Origin: Bacteroidales bacterium
GTDB lineage: Bacteria > Bacteroidota > Bacteroidia > Bacteroidales > F082
Direction of reading: 5' to 3'
NCBI GenBank assembly: GCA_016936355.1
Contig: JAFGYB010000008.1
Span: 1-64,000 of the forward strand
DNA length: 64,000 nucleotides
Position 1 is the first letter of the stretch. Every line of letters begins with the position of its first letter. The notes beneath the pieces are model-generated. The model saw nothing but the letters and a program-made list of their open reading frames with translations. It was not told the DNA's origin and searched no databases. Position numbers and translations under genes: made by a program. Shown piece by piece: positions 9,437-19,665 of the stretch.

Positions 9437-10780
9437 TTAGTTTTTTAAATAGCGGATCATTTCATCGGCCATCAGCTCCGGATTCAGCCCGTCGAAACAA
9501 CGGACGGTTTTACATTTTTTGGACAGCTTGTTGACACAGGTTACGTTCCGGCACTTGCTCTCTGAAACAAACACTCTCGAAGGCGCATCCTGCGGAGCGG
9601 GAAAGTACAGTTCACCGGTCGAATCATACGCATAAATATGGGCCGGCGTGGCACCAAAAATAGCATAAACAGCTGTCCGGTTGCGTAAGGGATGTCGGTC
9701 GTGAGTATTCTTCCGGGTAGCTGCTATATGCAACGGTCCCGTATCATTTGTGACATACAAGTCACAAGCATCGATCAGAGCAGCATACGTTTCCAGCGAA
9801 AAAATTTTGGGGATGATGGTTACCTTTTGAGCCAGATCCGTTCCCAATTTCTGCAGCAATTCCTGTTCCACATGCTGAAACACAAAACCCGACCCAAGCA
9901 AAAGATGTACAACAGTCTCACTTTTCAGCAAATTTTCCAGCAGCCTGATCTGTTCGGTTTTAGGAAAGCGCGTATAGCGGGAGGTAGCATCCGGGTTAAA
10001 CAGCACAAGCTTTTCCTTTCCCAACAATCCGTGTTCTTTCAGAAATGCCCGGGCTATACCCATCGATTCCTCATCCAAATAAACGGCGGCATCTTTAAGC
10101 ACCGGATGGTATTTTTGAGTCGCTTCAGGAAACAACAACGTCAGGTAATGAAAAATTTTCGGTCGCAGATGATGCACCGGTTTCCCCCTCAACTCGTTAT
10201 TGGCAATTTCCATCGTCAGCGGGTAATGATTCAAAACACTGGCACCGGATTCAGAAAATGTTTCGCTGGTGAAAAACGGGCAAAAGTTAAATATGAGTGT
10301 ATAATCAGACTGACCCGATATTTCATTCAGTTTGACAATGTCTTCATCTGTTGGAATGGCTGCCCCCGAAAATATCGGTATTACCCGATCTATATCGGGA
10401 TGATGAGTCAGCATTCCAAAGGCTTTGTGGTTGATAGCATAATGTATTTTCCTGTCGGGAAACAGCTGCTTCAGGGTAGTACAGGCCACCTGCAGGTTGA
10501 TGGCATCACCAATGTTCAGATCCGCCACCACCAAAATCGGTCCCGGAATCTTTTCTCTGGCAGCCACCGATCTCTGTCGCCGATAAGCCCAGCGTAAAAA
10601 CAAGCGGTTTCCGTAAAAGATTCTGACCAATCCGTTGACAAACCATTTGCCCAATACAGGACAACAGTCGGTTAAATAAGAGGACCAGGCAGGGATCAGT
10701 TCGGCTGCATTTTGAGCCGGAAAGACAAATCTCTTTTCTTTCAAAAGGGCTTTAGAGCGGCTCAAAAAAAACTTAAACAT
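9437..10780 (-). CDS. Glycosyltransferase family 9 (heptosyltransferase-like)
   Basis: A 447-residue GT9-type protein. The N-terminal Rossmann half contains VVADLNIGDAINLQVA, resembling the heptosyltransferase start, and HPDIDRVIPIF. The C-terminal half has LVLFNPDATSRYTRFP (the family's N/P-rich donor-site strand), LLGSG, and CDLYVTNDTGPLHIAA, the GT9 signature. A cysteine-rich tail (CRNVTC ... CKTVRCFDGL) follows, seen in some LPS heptosyltransferases. It probably adds a heptose or another sugar to the LPS core. The neighbouring hldD makes the ADP-heptose donor, which supports this. Confidence 0.85.
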   Translation of the reverse strand: MFKFFLSRSKALLKEKRFVFPAQNAAELIPAWSSYLTDCCPVLGKWFVNGLVRIFYGNRLFLRWAYRRQRSVAAREKIPGPILVVADLNIGDAINLQVACTTLKQLFPDRKIHYAINHKAFGMLTHHPDIDRVIPIFSGAAIPTDEDIVKLNEISGQSDYTLIFNFCPFFTSETFSESGASVLNHYPLTMEIANNELRGKPVHHLRPKIFHYLTLLFPEATQKYHPVLKDAAVYLDEESMGIARAFLKEHGLLGKEKLVLFNPDATSRYTRFPKTEQIRLLENLLKSETVVHLLLGSGFVFQHVEQELLQKLGTDLAQKVTIIPKIFSLETYAALIDACDLYVTNDTGPLHIAATRKNTHDRHPLRNRTAVYAIFGATPAHIYAYDSTGELYFPAPQDAPSRVFVSESKCRNVTCVNKLSKKCKTVRCFDGLNPELMADEMIRYLKN

Positions 10781-10877
10781 CGAACAATAAATTGAAGCAC
10801 AGCACGCCCTGCTGTACTTAGTTTTATATCTTACGCCCCAGGCTTTGTGCAGCCGGGGTTATAATTGCTTTATAATT

Positions 10878-11843
10878 TCAATAATATTTCCCACCGACCA
10901 GGTAGTGCCGTACATAATCGGTTACTCCTTCTTCCAAACTGGTGAACGGAATTTCATAGCCGGCATTTTTGAGTTTTTTCATATTGGCTTCGGTAAAATA
11001 CTGGTATTTATCCCGAATGTCCTCCGGTGTATCCATAAATTCAATAACCGGTTCTTTGTTCAGCGCAGCAAAAGTTGCACGGGTCAGATCCAGAAATGTT
11101 CTGGCTTTTCCGGTTCCCAGGTTGTACAATCCTGCAGGAGCTGTTTTTTTCATCAAAAACAGGATTACTTCGGATATGTCTTTCACATATACAAAATCAC
11201 GCAATTGTTCCCCATCCTTGAAATCGGGGCGATGAGAACGGAACAATCGTACTTTCCCATTTTCCTGTATCTGCCTGAAAGCATGCAGAATAACAGAAGC
11301 CATCCTGCCCTTATGGTATTCATTAGGGCCGTAGACATTAAAAAATTTCAGTCCGGCCCAAAACGGAGGCTGTTCTTCCTGCTGCAAAGCCCAGATATCA
11401 AAATCGTTTTTGGAGCGACCGTAGGGATTCAGTGGCTGCAGTTTGGGAACAATCTCGTGATTGTCGTCGTAACCCAGTTCACCCGACCCATATGTAGCGG
11501 CCGAAGAAGCATAAATCAAAGGAATCCGGTGCAAACTGCAACGGTTCCATACTTCCTTACTGTAACCAAGGTTCAAGTCATCGAAGATGCGCACATCAAA
11601 CTCTGTTGTATCGGTTCGGGCTCCCAAGTGAACAACAAAAGTGATGTCTTCAGAATGTGTGTCAAACCATTGAAAGAAATCTTTTCTGGGAACCAGCTCA
11701 CGGTACTTAATCCCCTGATAATTTCCTTCTTTGGCAGGCCGGGAAAAATCATCCACCAGCACCAGATCATTCATTCCTGCTTCGTTGAGTCTTTTGGCCA
11801 CAACGCTGGCAATAAAACCTGCAGCACCCGTAACAACAATCAT
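10878..11843 (-). CDS. hldD: ADP-L-glycero-D-manno-heptose 6-epimerase
   Basis: Short-chain dehydrogenase/epimerase that converts ADP-D-glycero- to ADP-L-glycero-D-manno-heptose, the LPS inner-core donor. The protein is 321 residues from ATG 11843, with the NAD(P)-binding GAAGFIAS at the N terminus. Family-specific blocks are GARTDTTE, YASSAATYG, the catalytic YGRSK (Tyr-xxx-Lys), FFNVYGPNEYHKGRMAS and QLRDFVYVKD. A longer reading from 11861 is unlikely because MIVVTGAAGF is the normal beginning. A TACTTTTG -7-like box lies on the minus strand at 11859-11866, 16 nt upstream. Confidence 0.93.
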   Translation of the reverse strand: MIVVTGAAGFIASVVAKRLNEAGMNDLVLVDDFSRPAKEGNYQGIKYRELVPRKDFFQWFDTHSEDITFVVHLGARTDTTEFDVRIFDDLNLGYSKEVWNRCSLHRIPLIYASSAATYGSGELGYDDNHEIVPKLQPLNPYGRSKNDFDIWALQQEEQPPFWAGLKFFNVYGPNEYHKGRMASVILHAFRQIQENGKVRLFRSHRPDFKDGEQLRDFVYVKDISEVILFLMKKTAPAGLYNLGTGKARTFLDLTRATFAALNKEPVIEFMDTPEDIRDKYQYFTEANMKKLKNAGYEIPFTSLEEGVTDYVRHYLVGGKYY

Positions 11844-12068
11844 AACACTAATTTTAAGCAAAAGTACACATTTGAAACCAATGAAAAACTGCTTTGCGGG
11901 GCTATTTGTTAATCAAGTATTTAAACTTTCTTAAAAAATCTTCTCTTTACAACATATTCATTTTGCCTGCGTTTGCCAGTTGACGGAACTGTAAAAAAGA
12001 AGGATATTTCATTATTTTTGTGTTTTCCTATACGGAGCAGTCTGTTTGTCAATTTAATTCAGAATCAG

Positions 12069-13940
12069 GTGAAAAAAACCATACTCTCTTTTCTTTTCAT
12101 TTTTTGGACTCTTAGTTCTTTTGCCCAACTGAGTATGCCTGGATCGCCCGCCAGCAAATACATCAAACAGCTTCCGGCTGTTCAAGCCTTCCGGTTGACA
12201 CCACCAAAAGTATTGCCTGAACGACCCGTACAGAGAACAGACCAACCGGTTCCGCTCCAGGCGGGGTACACTTTGTCGGCACCCGATTCAATTCTCAATC
12301 AAGGGATTTGGTCGAAAACACCGAACGGCACTTATGTGTGGCGGATGGCTGTCCGGCTTTCCGGTGCCCGTGCACTCAACCTTTATTTTAAGGATTTTGA
12401 ACTTTCGCCCGGCGACAAATTATTTATTTACAGTCCGGATCAGAAACAGATGCTGGGGGCCTTCACCGATCAAAACAACGGAACGTTTTTTTCCACAGGG
12501 ATGATTCTGGGGTCCGAACTAATCATGGAATTAAACACACAAAATCATTACAAAATCCTTCCATTCAAACTAATCAATGTAGGAAACATCACAAATACCG
12601 GGTACAAATCAACCGCCGCATACGGGGATGCCGGAAGTTGTGAAGTTCCGGTAAACTGTCCTGAAGGGAACAATTATCAAAAGGAAAAAAGAGGCGTTGC
12701 CCGCATTCTGCTGAAGGACGGAATTTATTTATACTGGTGTACCGGATCACTGATCAACGACACAAAAAACGATCAGACACCCTACTTTCTAACGGCCAAC
12801 CACTGCGGTTCCACTTCCACAGGTTCCGACTATGCAAAATGGATTTTTTATTTCAATTTCGAGTCGCCCAACTGTACCCGACCCGCAACACAACCCTCCT
12901 TCCAAAGTCTTACCGGATCCAAACTGCTGGCTTCCGCAGTCGATAACACATCCCTGGGTTCCGACTTCAAACTACTTCTGCTCAGCAACAACGTCCCCTC
13001 CACTTATAACCCCTATTACAACGGCTGGAATGTCAGTGGAACCGGAAGCAGTCAGGGAGTTACCATTCATCATCCAGAAGGAGACATCAAAATGATCTCA
13101 ACTTATACAACCGCTTTAGTCCCGGTTAATTACAGTTCTTCGACACCAAACGCAGACGGACTCTTCTGGCAGGTTCACTGGACCCAAACCACTGATGGAC
13201 ATGGCGTTACCGAACCCGGATCTTCCGGTTCTCCATTATTTAACAGTCAGGGACTGATTATCGGAACACTGACCGGAGGAGGAGCAGCCTGTACTTCTCC
13301 GAATGAACCCGATTTTTACGGCCGATTCAGCAAATCCTGGGACCAAAACGGCACCGACTCCACCCGGCAGTTAAAATACTGGCTGGATCCATCGGGAACG
13401 AGCATCACTCAAATGCCCGGTTACGACCCCAATATTCAGGATGTGTTGGCGTATTTCAGCTCCAACATACAAACCGTTCCCATTGGAGGCAGTGTGCAAT
13501 TCGTAGATCTTTCCACGGGTCCGGTCGCTTCCTACCATTGGGTATTTGAAGGAGGAACTCCGTCCAGTTCCACTCAAAAAGACCCACCACCCGTTGAATA
13601 CAAGACCTCGGGGAACTATTCGGTGAGCCTTACGGTTACCGGTGGCATCAACGGCCAACAGACCACAACGCTGAACAATTATATTTCAGTGAAACCCGTG
13701 CTGTATCCCAATCCGGTTACTGACGGCAAAATTCATTTGCTCCTTGGAACCTACAATCAAAACGATATATCCATTCAGGTTTACAATATGCTGGGGCAAA
13801 AAGTAAATATCTTTTCACCCCAATTCACCAGCAATGGAGTTGATTTCGAAATTCCGAACGATCAAAACGGATTGTATGTAGTTAGGTTAACCGACAAAAA
13901 CACAACGCATTTGTACAAGGTTATGAATCTTCACAAATAA
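12069..13940 (+). CDS. Secreted trypsin-like serine endopeptidase with PKD and T9SS sorting domains
   Basis: The protein is 623 residues from GTG 12069, which places the signal peptide (VKKTILSFLFIFWTLSSFAQ) at the start; a TATTTTTG box at 12013-12020 lies downstream of the alternative ATG 11973 and argues against it. After a propeptide-like region comes an S1/lysyl-endopeptidase-type domain: CTGSLIN, catalytic His in LTANHCG, probable Asp in LGSDFKLLLLS, and Ser in GSSGSPLF. A PKD domain follows (about 500-570). The last 80 residues begin YPNPVTDGK and match the Por/T9SS type A sorting domain. This implies export to the cell surface or medium through a type IX system encoded elsewhere. Confidence 0.9.
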   Translation: MKKTILSFLFIFWTLSSFAQLSMPGSPASKYIKQLPAVQAFRLTPPKVLPERPVQRTDQPVPLQAGYTLSAPDSILNQGIWSKTPNGTYVWRMAVRLSGARALNLYFKDFELSPGDKLFIYSPDQKQMLGAFTDQNNGTFFSTGMILGSELIMELNTQNHYKILPFKLINVGNITNTGYKSTAAYGDAGSCEVPVNCPEGNNYQKEKRGVARILLKDGIYLYWCTGSLINDTKNDQTPYFLTANHCGSTSTGSDYAKWIFYFNFESPNCTRPATQPSFQSLTGSKLLASAVDNTSLGSDFKLLLLSNNVPSTYNPYYNGWNVSGTGSSQGVTIHHPEGDIKMISTYTTALVPVNYSSSTPNADGLFWQVHWTQTTDGHGVTEPGSSGSPLFNSQGLIIGTLTGGGAACTSPNEPDFYGRFSKSWDQNGTDSTRQLKYWLDPSGTSITQMPGYDPNIQDVLAYFSSNIQTVPIGGSVQFVDLSTGPVASYHWVFEGGTPSSSTQKDPPPVEYKTSGNYSVSLTVTGGINGQQTTTLNNYISVKPVLYPNPVTDGKIHLLLGTYNQNDISIQVYNMLGQKVNIFSPQFTSNGVDFEIPNDQNGLYVVRLTDKNTTHLYKVMNLHK

Positions 13941-13957
13941 GTAACCGGAAACCTGTT

Positions 13958-13986
13958 TTGTCTTCCGGGCACAAATTGTACTTTTG
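13958..13986 (+). promoter_or_regulatory. Bacteroidota-type promoter for the HAD phosphatase
   Basis: TTG (13958-13960, within TTTTG), an 18-nt spacer, then TACTTTTG (13979-13986), a full TAnnTTTG match. The ATG at 14006 follows 19 nt later. Confidence 0.6.
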
Positions 13987-14005
13987 CACCCATCAATATT
14001 TTGAC

Positions 14006-14704
14006 ATGACAAAAAAATACAAGCACCTGTTTTTCGATCTCGACCGCACCTTGTGGGATTTTGAAAAAAGTGCCGAAGAAGCATTCAAAGAACTCTACAT
14101 AAAATACAATCTGAACAAACTGGGGATTTCTTCTGCCGAAGAATTTCACATGAAGTTCACCAAACACAACAAACTCTTGTGGGATTTGTACCGGGAAGGA
14201 AAAATGGAAAAAGAGCAGCTGATGTGGAAGCGGTTTTTTGATACGTTCCGCGAATACGGCGTATACGATGAGGCGCTTTCAAGGAACCTCGGCAACGACT
14301 ATATTTACATCAGTCCCCGAAAGGTGAACCTGGTACCTTATACGCTGGAAATTCTGGAATACCTCCACCCCTCCTATGAGCTACACATCATCACCAACGG
14401 ATTTCAAGAAGTTCAGGAAATTAAGCTGAGCACATCGAACATGGATCGTTTTTTCAATGTTATGGTTACTTCAGAAAAAGCGGGAGTTAAAAAGCCTCAT
14501 GCTGCCATTTTTGAATACGCCCTCGAAAAAACCGGTGCCCGGGTTGAGGAAAGCCTGATGATCGGCGACGACTACGAAGTAGATATTCTGGGAGCCCGTG
14601 CCATTGGTATGGATCAGGTGTTGTTTGATCCGGAGGCAGAAAACCTGCTCAACGGATGCACGTACAAAATATCCGATTTAAAGGAGCTGAAAGAATTTTT
14701 GTAG
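14006..14704 (+). CDS. HAD hydrolase, YjjG-type noncanonical pyrimidine nucleotidase
   Basis: A 232-residue HAD-superfamily phosphatase. Motif I is FFDLDRTLWDF with the nucleophile Asp and the acid Asp; motif II is HIITNGF; motif III is the Lys in AGVKKPH; motif IV is MIGDDYEVDILGARAIGMD. The cap region and the DRTLWDFE sequence fit the YjjG/YfnB group, which removes phosphate from unusual pyrimidine nucleotides and so cleans the pool. The start at 14006 follows a good promoter. The stop codon abuts the psd stop from the opposite strand. Confidence 0.88.
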   Translation: MTKKYKHLFFDLDRTLWDFEKSAEEAFKELYIKYNLNKLGISSAEEFHMKFTKHNKLLWDLYREGKMEKEQLMWKRFFDTFREYGVYDEALSRNLGNDYIYISPRKVNLVPYTLEILEYLHPSYELHIITNGFQEVQEIKLSTSNMDRFFNVMVTSEKAGVKKPHAAIFEYALEKTGARVEESLMIGDDYEVDILGARAIGMDQVLFDPEAENLLNGCTYKISDLKELKEFL

Positions 14705-15358
14705 CTATTCAAACTGAGCCAGCACCGTTTGCTGTGCCTTGACTCTTTGACCAATGTGTACCTGGGGCACCACATTTACCGGCAGATAGAAATCCACCCG
14801 AGATCCAAAACGAATCATCCCCAATTCTTCGCCCTGCTTCACCTGAGCACCGGGTTGGGAATAATATACAATCCGGCGAGCCATAATCCCGGCTACCTGT
14901 CGAATCAGAACATTTTTGCCTTCTTCTTTTTCGAGTACGATCGAGCTGCGTTCATTTTTCTCGGACGATTTGGGATGACGAGCCAGCAGATATTGCCCGG
15001 CATGGTATTTTGTATACTTAACGGTTCCATCAAAGGGGTACCAGTTTACATGCACATCAAATCCCGACATAAAAACAGAAATCTGCAGCCGTTTATCCTT
15101 AAAATACTCCGGTTCGTATACCTCTTCAATGGCAACGATCACTCCATCAGCAGAGGAAAGCACATGATCTCCTTCGTTAACGATCCGTTGGGGATAACGA
15201 AAAAAATACACGGTCCACAAAAACACACCCAGAAAGAACAGATACCCCACATTCTTGATCTCATTTGGCATGGGCAGGAAATACACTCCCGTTACCAGAA
15301 CAAAATTGATAAGGAACGACTGAATAATGATCCTATAGCCTTCTTTATGTACTTTCAT
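14705..15358 (-). CDS. psd: Phosphatidylserine decarboxylase
   Basis: A 217-residue proenzyme that makes phosphatidylethanolamine. Two hydrophobic segments near the N terminus (about 10-45) anchor it in the inner membrane. SVFMSGFDVHVNWYP holds a conserved active-site His. GMIRFGSRVDFYLP contains the Gly-Ser at which the family self-cleaves to form the pyruvoyl group, giving a short alpha chain of about 35 residues. This is the short bacterial class. Its ATG directly follows the cdsA stop codon with no spacer, so the two phospholipid genes are coupled. Confidence 0.95.
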   Translation of the reverse strand: MKVHKEGYRIIIQSFLINFVLVTGVYFLPMPNEIKNVGYLFFLGVFLWTVYFFRYPQRIVNEGDHVLSSADGVIVAIEEVYEPEYFKDKRLQISVFMSGFDVHVNWYPFDGTVKYTKYHAGQYLLARHPKSSEKNERSSIVLEKEEGKNVLIRQVAGIMARRIVYYSQPGAQVKQGEELGMIRFGSRVDFYLPVNVVPQVHIGQRVKAQQTVLAQFE

Positions 15359-16165
15359 TTAAAGCAAAAATAGATAATAAAAAACAAAAGGGGTAGCAAA
15401 GAGAATGGCATCAAAACGATCCAGAACCCCGCCGTGACCGGGAAGCAAAGCTCCCGAGTCCTTGACCCCTGCATTTCTTTTGAGCATTGATTCCACCAAA
15501 TCCCCCAGAATGGAAGCAATCGAAATGATCAGGCCAAAAACCAACCACTCTTTGAGCGAAAGATTGTCTGAAACCAGGCTGAACAACCAGGAAAATACCA
15601 GTGTAAATATGATACCTGACAGTGTGCCTTCCCAGGTTTTCTTGGGAGAAATGCTTTCGAATAATTTGTGTCGTCCGATGGTTGTTCCTGCTAAATAGGC
15701 AAATACGTCATTAACCCATACCAGAACAAACAAAGCCAACAGAATCCAAGGGACGGCAATATCAGCACTTTTAAGATAAAAAAACGAATTCATCATCCCA
15801 AAGGGGACAGCCACGTATATGATGCCCATCACGGTGGCACCGATTCCCTGCCAGGAATGTTCACCCGATCGGAACAATTCCACAACCATCACCAGGAAAA
15901 AACCCAGAACGATCAACAGGATATTTGAAAAATCTATGTAAGAAATTAGCGACAGGGAAACCAAAACATAGGTAACCAGCCCCATGAAATAGTATATGAG
16001 TGTTCCTTTCTGTCCGTGAGTGAAAAGCGGGAAAAATTCATGCAGGCCAATCAGTGCAAAAATTCCCATCAATGCGAAGAAGGCCCAATGAGATAAGAAA
16101 ATGGACCCCAGTACAAGGACGGCAAATAATACACCTGTTAACGTTCTGACTAGAAAATTTTTCAA
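15359..16165 (-). CDS. cdsA: Phosphatidate cytidylyltransferase
   Basis: A 268-residue integral membrane enzyme that forms CDP-diacylglycerol from phosphatidic acid and CTP, the step before phosphatidylserine and Psd. It has about eight hydrophobic helices. The signature at the C-terminal end (SMLKRNAGVKDSGALLPGHGGVLDRFDA) includes the metal-binding K-D and the GHGG-LDR-D motif. A -7-like box TAAATTTG lies on the minus strand at 16192-16199 with TTTG 23 nt further upstream (16223-16226), so cdsA-psd may have its own promoter separate from ftsH-LUD. Confidence 0.96.
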   Translation of the reverse strand: MKNFLVRTLTGVLFAVLVLGSIFLSHWAFFALMGIFALIGLHEFFPLFTHGQKGTLIYYFMGLVTYVLVSLSLISYIDFSNILLIVLGFFLVMVVELFRSGEHSWQGIGATVMGIIYVAVPFGMMNSFFYLKSADIAVPWILLALFVLVWVNDVFAYLAGTTIGRHKLFESISPKKTWEGTLSGIIFTLVFSWLFSLVSDNLSLKEWLVFGLIISIASILGDLVESMLKRNAGVKDSGALLPGHGGVLDRFDAILFATPFVFYYLFLL

Positions 16166-16255
16166 GATATTTCTTCTGTTATAAGTGGCGGCAAATTTAA
16201 TGAATATTTAAAACAACCGTCACAAATGAAGCGATCGAACCACCGAAGGCCCCCA

Positions 16256-16900
16256 CTAATCCTGATCATCCACATAAAACACGTACAGTTCGCGCGGTCC
16301 GTGCGCACCCATAACCAGTGTTTTTTCAATATCAGCCGTCCGGCTGGGACCGGTAATAACCGTCATCTGAGAAGGAAGACCCTCCGAATATTTTTTCCGC
16401 ATCCCGTTCAGAGCCTCTTTGAGCTCTTTCACCACCTGCGAAGCATATGCCACCACCACATGTACTTCAGGGAAAACAAACATCCGCCTTCCGGAGCCCA
16501 GGCCGGAGGAAACCATCACGCTTCCAAAACGGGCAATCAGGAAGTCACAACGGGTGACTCCTACTTGCATTTCGCTGAAATGATCTTCCCGGTCGTCGTA
16601 TTCAATACCACCGGACTGAAGCAACGCTTTCAGGTGATCATCCACCACATAATAGGAAGGCCAGTTTTTTTCGTTGGTCAGTTTATTCAGATTCTCGATC
16701 AGTTCCTGTTCGTTCGCACAATAGACGAACGCTCCCCCCATTTCTATCAGCTTACGGGCAAACTCCACTTCTTTTTCATCTTTCAGACTCTGATATACCT
16801 GCTGACTGAAATTTACATCCTGAAAAGGATTTTCCGTTTTATTGAGCAGCGCATCTCTGACTCCTTTCAGGATCTTTTCTTTGGTGGTAGTTTCTTTCAT
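16256..16900 (-). CDS. LUD-domain protein (LutC/YkgG-like)
   Basis: A 214-residue protein of the LUD superfamily, which includes LutC, one of three proteins for L-lactate oxidation. Visible family features are ARFGSVMVSSG, VFPEVHVVVA and the ending TVITGPSRTADIEKTLVMGAHGPRELYVFYVDD. The latter is the conserved GPSRTADIE...GAHGP motif. No lutA or lutB partner is nearby; the gene sits 24 nt after ftsH, in the rsfS-ftsH-LUD-cdsA-psd order seen widely in Bacteroidota, so a lactate role is not supported by context. Its function here is open. Confidence 0.85.
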   Translation of the reverse strand: MKETTTKEKILKGVRDALLNKTENPFQDVNFSQQVYQSLKDEKEVEFARKLIEMGGAFVYCANEQELIENLNKLTNEKNWPSYYVVDDHLKALLQSGGIEYDDREDHFSEMQVGVTRCDFLIARFGSVMVSSGLGSGRRMFVFPEVHVVVAYASQVVKELKEALNGMRKKYSEGLPSQMTVITGPSRTADIEKTLVMGAHGPRELYVFYVDDQD

Positions 16901-16924
16901 AGCAACCGTTTGCTAATAAACACT

Positions 16925-19030
16925 TTATTCTTTGGTTATATCATCTGTATCTTCCACTTCCTGTGTCGTAGGCATATCCGACTGACCGGGACCACTGAGA
17001 TCAACATCGTCCTTTTCGATCACTTCGCTGGGATCATTCTGTTTCTTCTTCTTCTTTCCCTCGGCCAGATGCTTTTTTAAACTCAACGGATCACCCCAGG
17101 GACGGGCCCCGAAAATATCCACCAGGTCATCACTGAAAATCACTTCTTTTTCCAGTAGTTTCTTGGCCAGTGCCTCGAGTCCTTCACGGTTCTCACGTAA
17201 GATCTGCTTGGCCCTTTCGTAGGCTTTCTCTACAATGGTACTGATCTCCTGATCGATGACTTCGTTGGTCTTTTCACTAAATGGTTTCCCAAAACTATAC
17301 TCCTGTTGACCCGTAGAATCGTAATAACTCAAGTTTCCGATCTTATCGCTCAAACCATAGTAGGCCACCATAGCATAGGCTTGTTTGGTTACTTTTTCCA
17401 GATCGTTGAGCGCACCGGTGGAAATCTCTCCAAAAATTACTTCTTCGGCAGCACGACCACCCAGAGCAGCACACATTTCATCAAACATTTGATTGTATGT
17501 CGTGATCTGACGTTCTTCGGGTAAATACCAGGCTGCACCCAATGATTTTCCCCGGGGGACAATGGTTACCTTTACCAATGGATGGGCATACTGCAGCAAC
17601 CAGCTGACAGTGGCATGTCCTGCCTCATGGTGGGCCACCACCTCTTTTTCACGGGGTGAGATAATTTTATTTTTCTTTTCCAGACCGCCGATAATCCTGT
17701 CAATGGAATCCATAAAATCCTGCCTGTTAATGGCTTTGTGTGATTTTCGGGCAGCCACAAGAGCCGCTTCATTACACACATTGGCAATGTCGGCACCCGA
17801 GAATCCGGGAGTTTGTTTAGCCAGGAATTCCAGATCCACGCTTTTACTCAGTTTCAGTGGACGCATGTGCACTTTGAAAATTTCTTTCCGCTCTTCCAGA
17901 TCGGGCAGTTCCACAAAAATCTGCCGGTCAAATCGTCCGGCACGCAACAGGGCTTTGTCCAGAATATCGGCCCGGTTGGTAGCGGCAATCACAATCACTC
18001 CCGAATTAGGGACGAAACCATCCATTTCGGTCAGTAACTGGTTCAAGGTATTTTCCCGTTCATCGTTGGAACCGGTCATAGGGTTCTTACCCCGGGCACG
18101 ACCAATGGCATCAATTTCATCAATAAAAATGATGCTGGGCGCCTTTTCTTTGGCTTTCTTAAACAGGTCGCGGACACGGGAAGCACCAACCCCGACAAAC
18201 ATTTCAACGAAGTCGGATCCTGAAAGAGAAAAGAAGGGAACACTGGCTTCACCGGCCACCGATTTGGCCAGCAAAGTTTTACCGGTTCCGGGAGGGCCTA
18301 CCAGCAAAACCCCTTTGGGAATTTTACCCCCCAGACGGGTATATTTTTCAGGGGTCTTCAGGAAGTCAACGATCTCTATCACTTCGGTCTTGGCCTCTTC
18401 CAGTCCCGCTACATCTTTAAAAGTAATATGGATGCTGGTGTCTTTGTCATAAACCTGAGCCGTGGATTTCCCGATGTTGAAAATCTGACCGCCACCGCCA
18501 CCACTGCCCCGGCTCATCATCCGCATGAGGAAGTACCAAACACCGATCAGTAAGATCAGAGGGATAATCCACCCCAGCAGATCGGCACTCCAGTTATGCC
18601 GGGTTTCGCTTTGAACCGTTACAGGGCTTTCCTGCCCTTTCTGTGCCTGCTGCACCTGATTCATAAAATAATCGGGAGAAGCCACATTAAAAGTATACTG
18701 CGGTTTTTCCTGCCCTAAGGTTGTTTTGGCCTTGGGGAGATCTTTGAATTTATCTTCCTTTAGTTTATCGGGTTTGATGTAGATCTCTGCAATATCTTTG
18801 TTTACAAGGATAATTTTCTGAACATCCTGCTCTTTCAGCATTTTCTCCAGCTGATTCCATTGCACCTCTTTCGACTGGGGACCGAAGTCCATAAAATAGG
18901 TCGCAAACAAAACCACAGCCATTAAGCCGTAAATCCAATAAAAATTGAACCGCGGTTTTTTGCCTTTATTTCCCCCCATATTGCCCAAAGGGGACTTCCG
19001 GGGTGTATTTTTTTCGTTTTCTGAAGCCAT
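16925..19030 (-). CDS. ftsH: ATP-dependent zinc metalloprotease FtsH
   Basis: A 701-residue membrane-anchored AAA+ protease that degrades membrane and regulatory proteins. Transmembrane helices lie at about residues 30-47 and 150-170 around a periplasmic domain. The AAA module has Walker A GPPGTGKT (about 240), Walker [12 protein letters not shown] and the second region of homology ending RAGRFDRQI. The protease has HHEAGHA (zinc ligands and catalytic Glu) and a downstream Asp in ALNDLEKVT. The C-terminal tail is long, charged and probably disordered. It sits 21 nt after rsfS and is cotranscribed with it. Confidence 0.98.
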   Translation of the reverse strand: MASENEKNTPRKSPLGNMGGNKGKKPRFNFYWIYGLMAVVLFATYFMDFGPQSKEVQWNQLEKMLKEQDVQKIILVNKDIAEIYIKPDKLKEDKFKDLPKAKTTLGQEKPQYTFNVASPDYFMNQVQQAQKGQESPVTVQSETRHNWSADLLGWIIPLILLIGVWYFLMRMMSRGSGGGGGQIFNIGKSTAQVYDKDTSIHITFKDVAGLEEAKTEVIEIVDFLKTPEKYTRLGGKIPKGVLLVGPPGTGKTLLAKSVAGEASVPFFSLSGSDFVEMFVGVGASRVRDLFKKAKEKAPSIIFIDEIDAIGRARGKNPMTGSNDERENTLNQLLTEMDGFVPNSGVIVIAATNRADILDKALLRAGRFDRQIFVELPDLEERKEIFKVHMRPLKLSKSVDLEFLAKQTPGFSGADIANVCNEAALVAARKSHKAINRQDFMDSIDRIIGGLEKKNKIISPREKEVVAHHEAGHATVSWLLQYAHPLVKVTIVPRGKSLGAAWYLPEERQITTYNQMFDEMCAALGGRAAEEVIFGEISTGALNDLEKVTKQAYAMVAYYGLSDKIGNLSYYDSTGQQEYSFGKPFSEKTNEVIDQEISTIVEKAYERAKQILRENREGLEALAKKLLEKEVIFSDDLVDIFGARPWGDPLSLKKHLAEGKKKKKQNDPSEVIEKDDVDLSGPGQSDMPTTQEVEDTDDITKE

Positions 19031-19051
19031 TCTCTATTAATTATTTAAAAC

Positions 19052-19435
19052 TCACGCTTCACTTTCGTAATCTTCTCTTTTGGCATCAGCCCACAATCCT
19101 TCCAGATTATAAAAACGGCGCGTTTCGTCAATGAACACGTGGGCAACCACGTCTACATAATCTATCAAAAGCCATTCCGAATTTTCATAGCCTTCCCTGT
19201 GATAGGGAGCAGTTTCGGCGCTAAGTTTAACTTTTTCAATTACATAATCAAAAATAGCCCTGGCTTGTGTTCTGGAGGAAACATGACAAATTACAAAATA
19301 TTTTGTCACGGCATCGGGAATCTTAGTGAAATTCAGACTGATAATTTCTTTCCCTTTTTTTTCCTGCATGGCAGCCACTACCTGGCTTTTGATGCGTTCC
19401 GTATCACTGATTGTCTTTTTTTTCGTCATAAGCAT
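19052..19435 (-). CDS. rsfS: Ribosomal silencing factor RsfS
   Basis: RsfS (DUF143/Iojap family) binds ribosomal protein uL14 and blocks subunit joining when nutrients are low. The 127 residues include the family core: KFFVICHVSSRTQARAIFDYV-type strand-helix (here YFVICHVSSRTQA), YHREGYENSEWLLIDYVDVVAHVF and a final FYNLEGLWADA. A second ATG at 19429 is equally plausible. A TAATTTTG -7-like box lies at 19447-19454 on the minus strand with TTG 16 nt upstream, so this is probably the promoter of the rsfS-ftsH-LUD unit. Confidence 0.95.
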   Translation of the reverse strand: MLMTKKKTISDTERIKSQVVAAMQEKKGKEIISLNFTKIPDAVTKYFVICHVSSRTQARAIFDYVIEKVKLSAETAPYHREGYENSEWLLIDYVDVVAHVFIDETRRFYNLEGLWADAKREDYESEA

Positions 19436-19665
19436 TTTAGAAAACGCAAAATTAGCGATTTTTCACATTGCAATTAATTATCAATCAATGAAAATTGCCG
19501 GAAAACACAAAGGCTTGACGGTAGAAATTTTAGTGAATAAATTGAATAATAATTACTCCTGTCATTTTGGCGTATCCCGAGTCAGCTTTCAAGCTCCTGG
19601 TTTTAAGAAATATTATGAAAATGATCGATCACTGGTTTTGACTAATTTTACCCAAAATAAAATTT

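Noticed and set aside
9692-10597. 301-codon plus-strand frame antisense to the GT9 gene
   Set aside because: No domain and it overlaps a supported gene entirely.
10845-11912. 355-codon plus-strand frame antisense to hldD
   Set aside because: hldD on the other strand has clear family motifs; the frame has no recognisable domain and reflects codon-position bias.
15462-16165. Second membrane-protein gene antisense within cdsA
   Set aside because: Plus-strand frames there are short and have no hydrophobic pattern of their own.
17562-18452. 296-codon plus-strand frame antisense to ftsH
   Set aside because: Antisense to the conserved AAA domain; Ser/Arg/Pro-rich composition typical of shadow frames.
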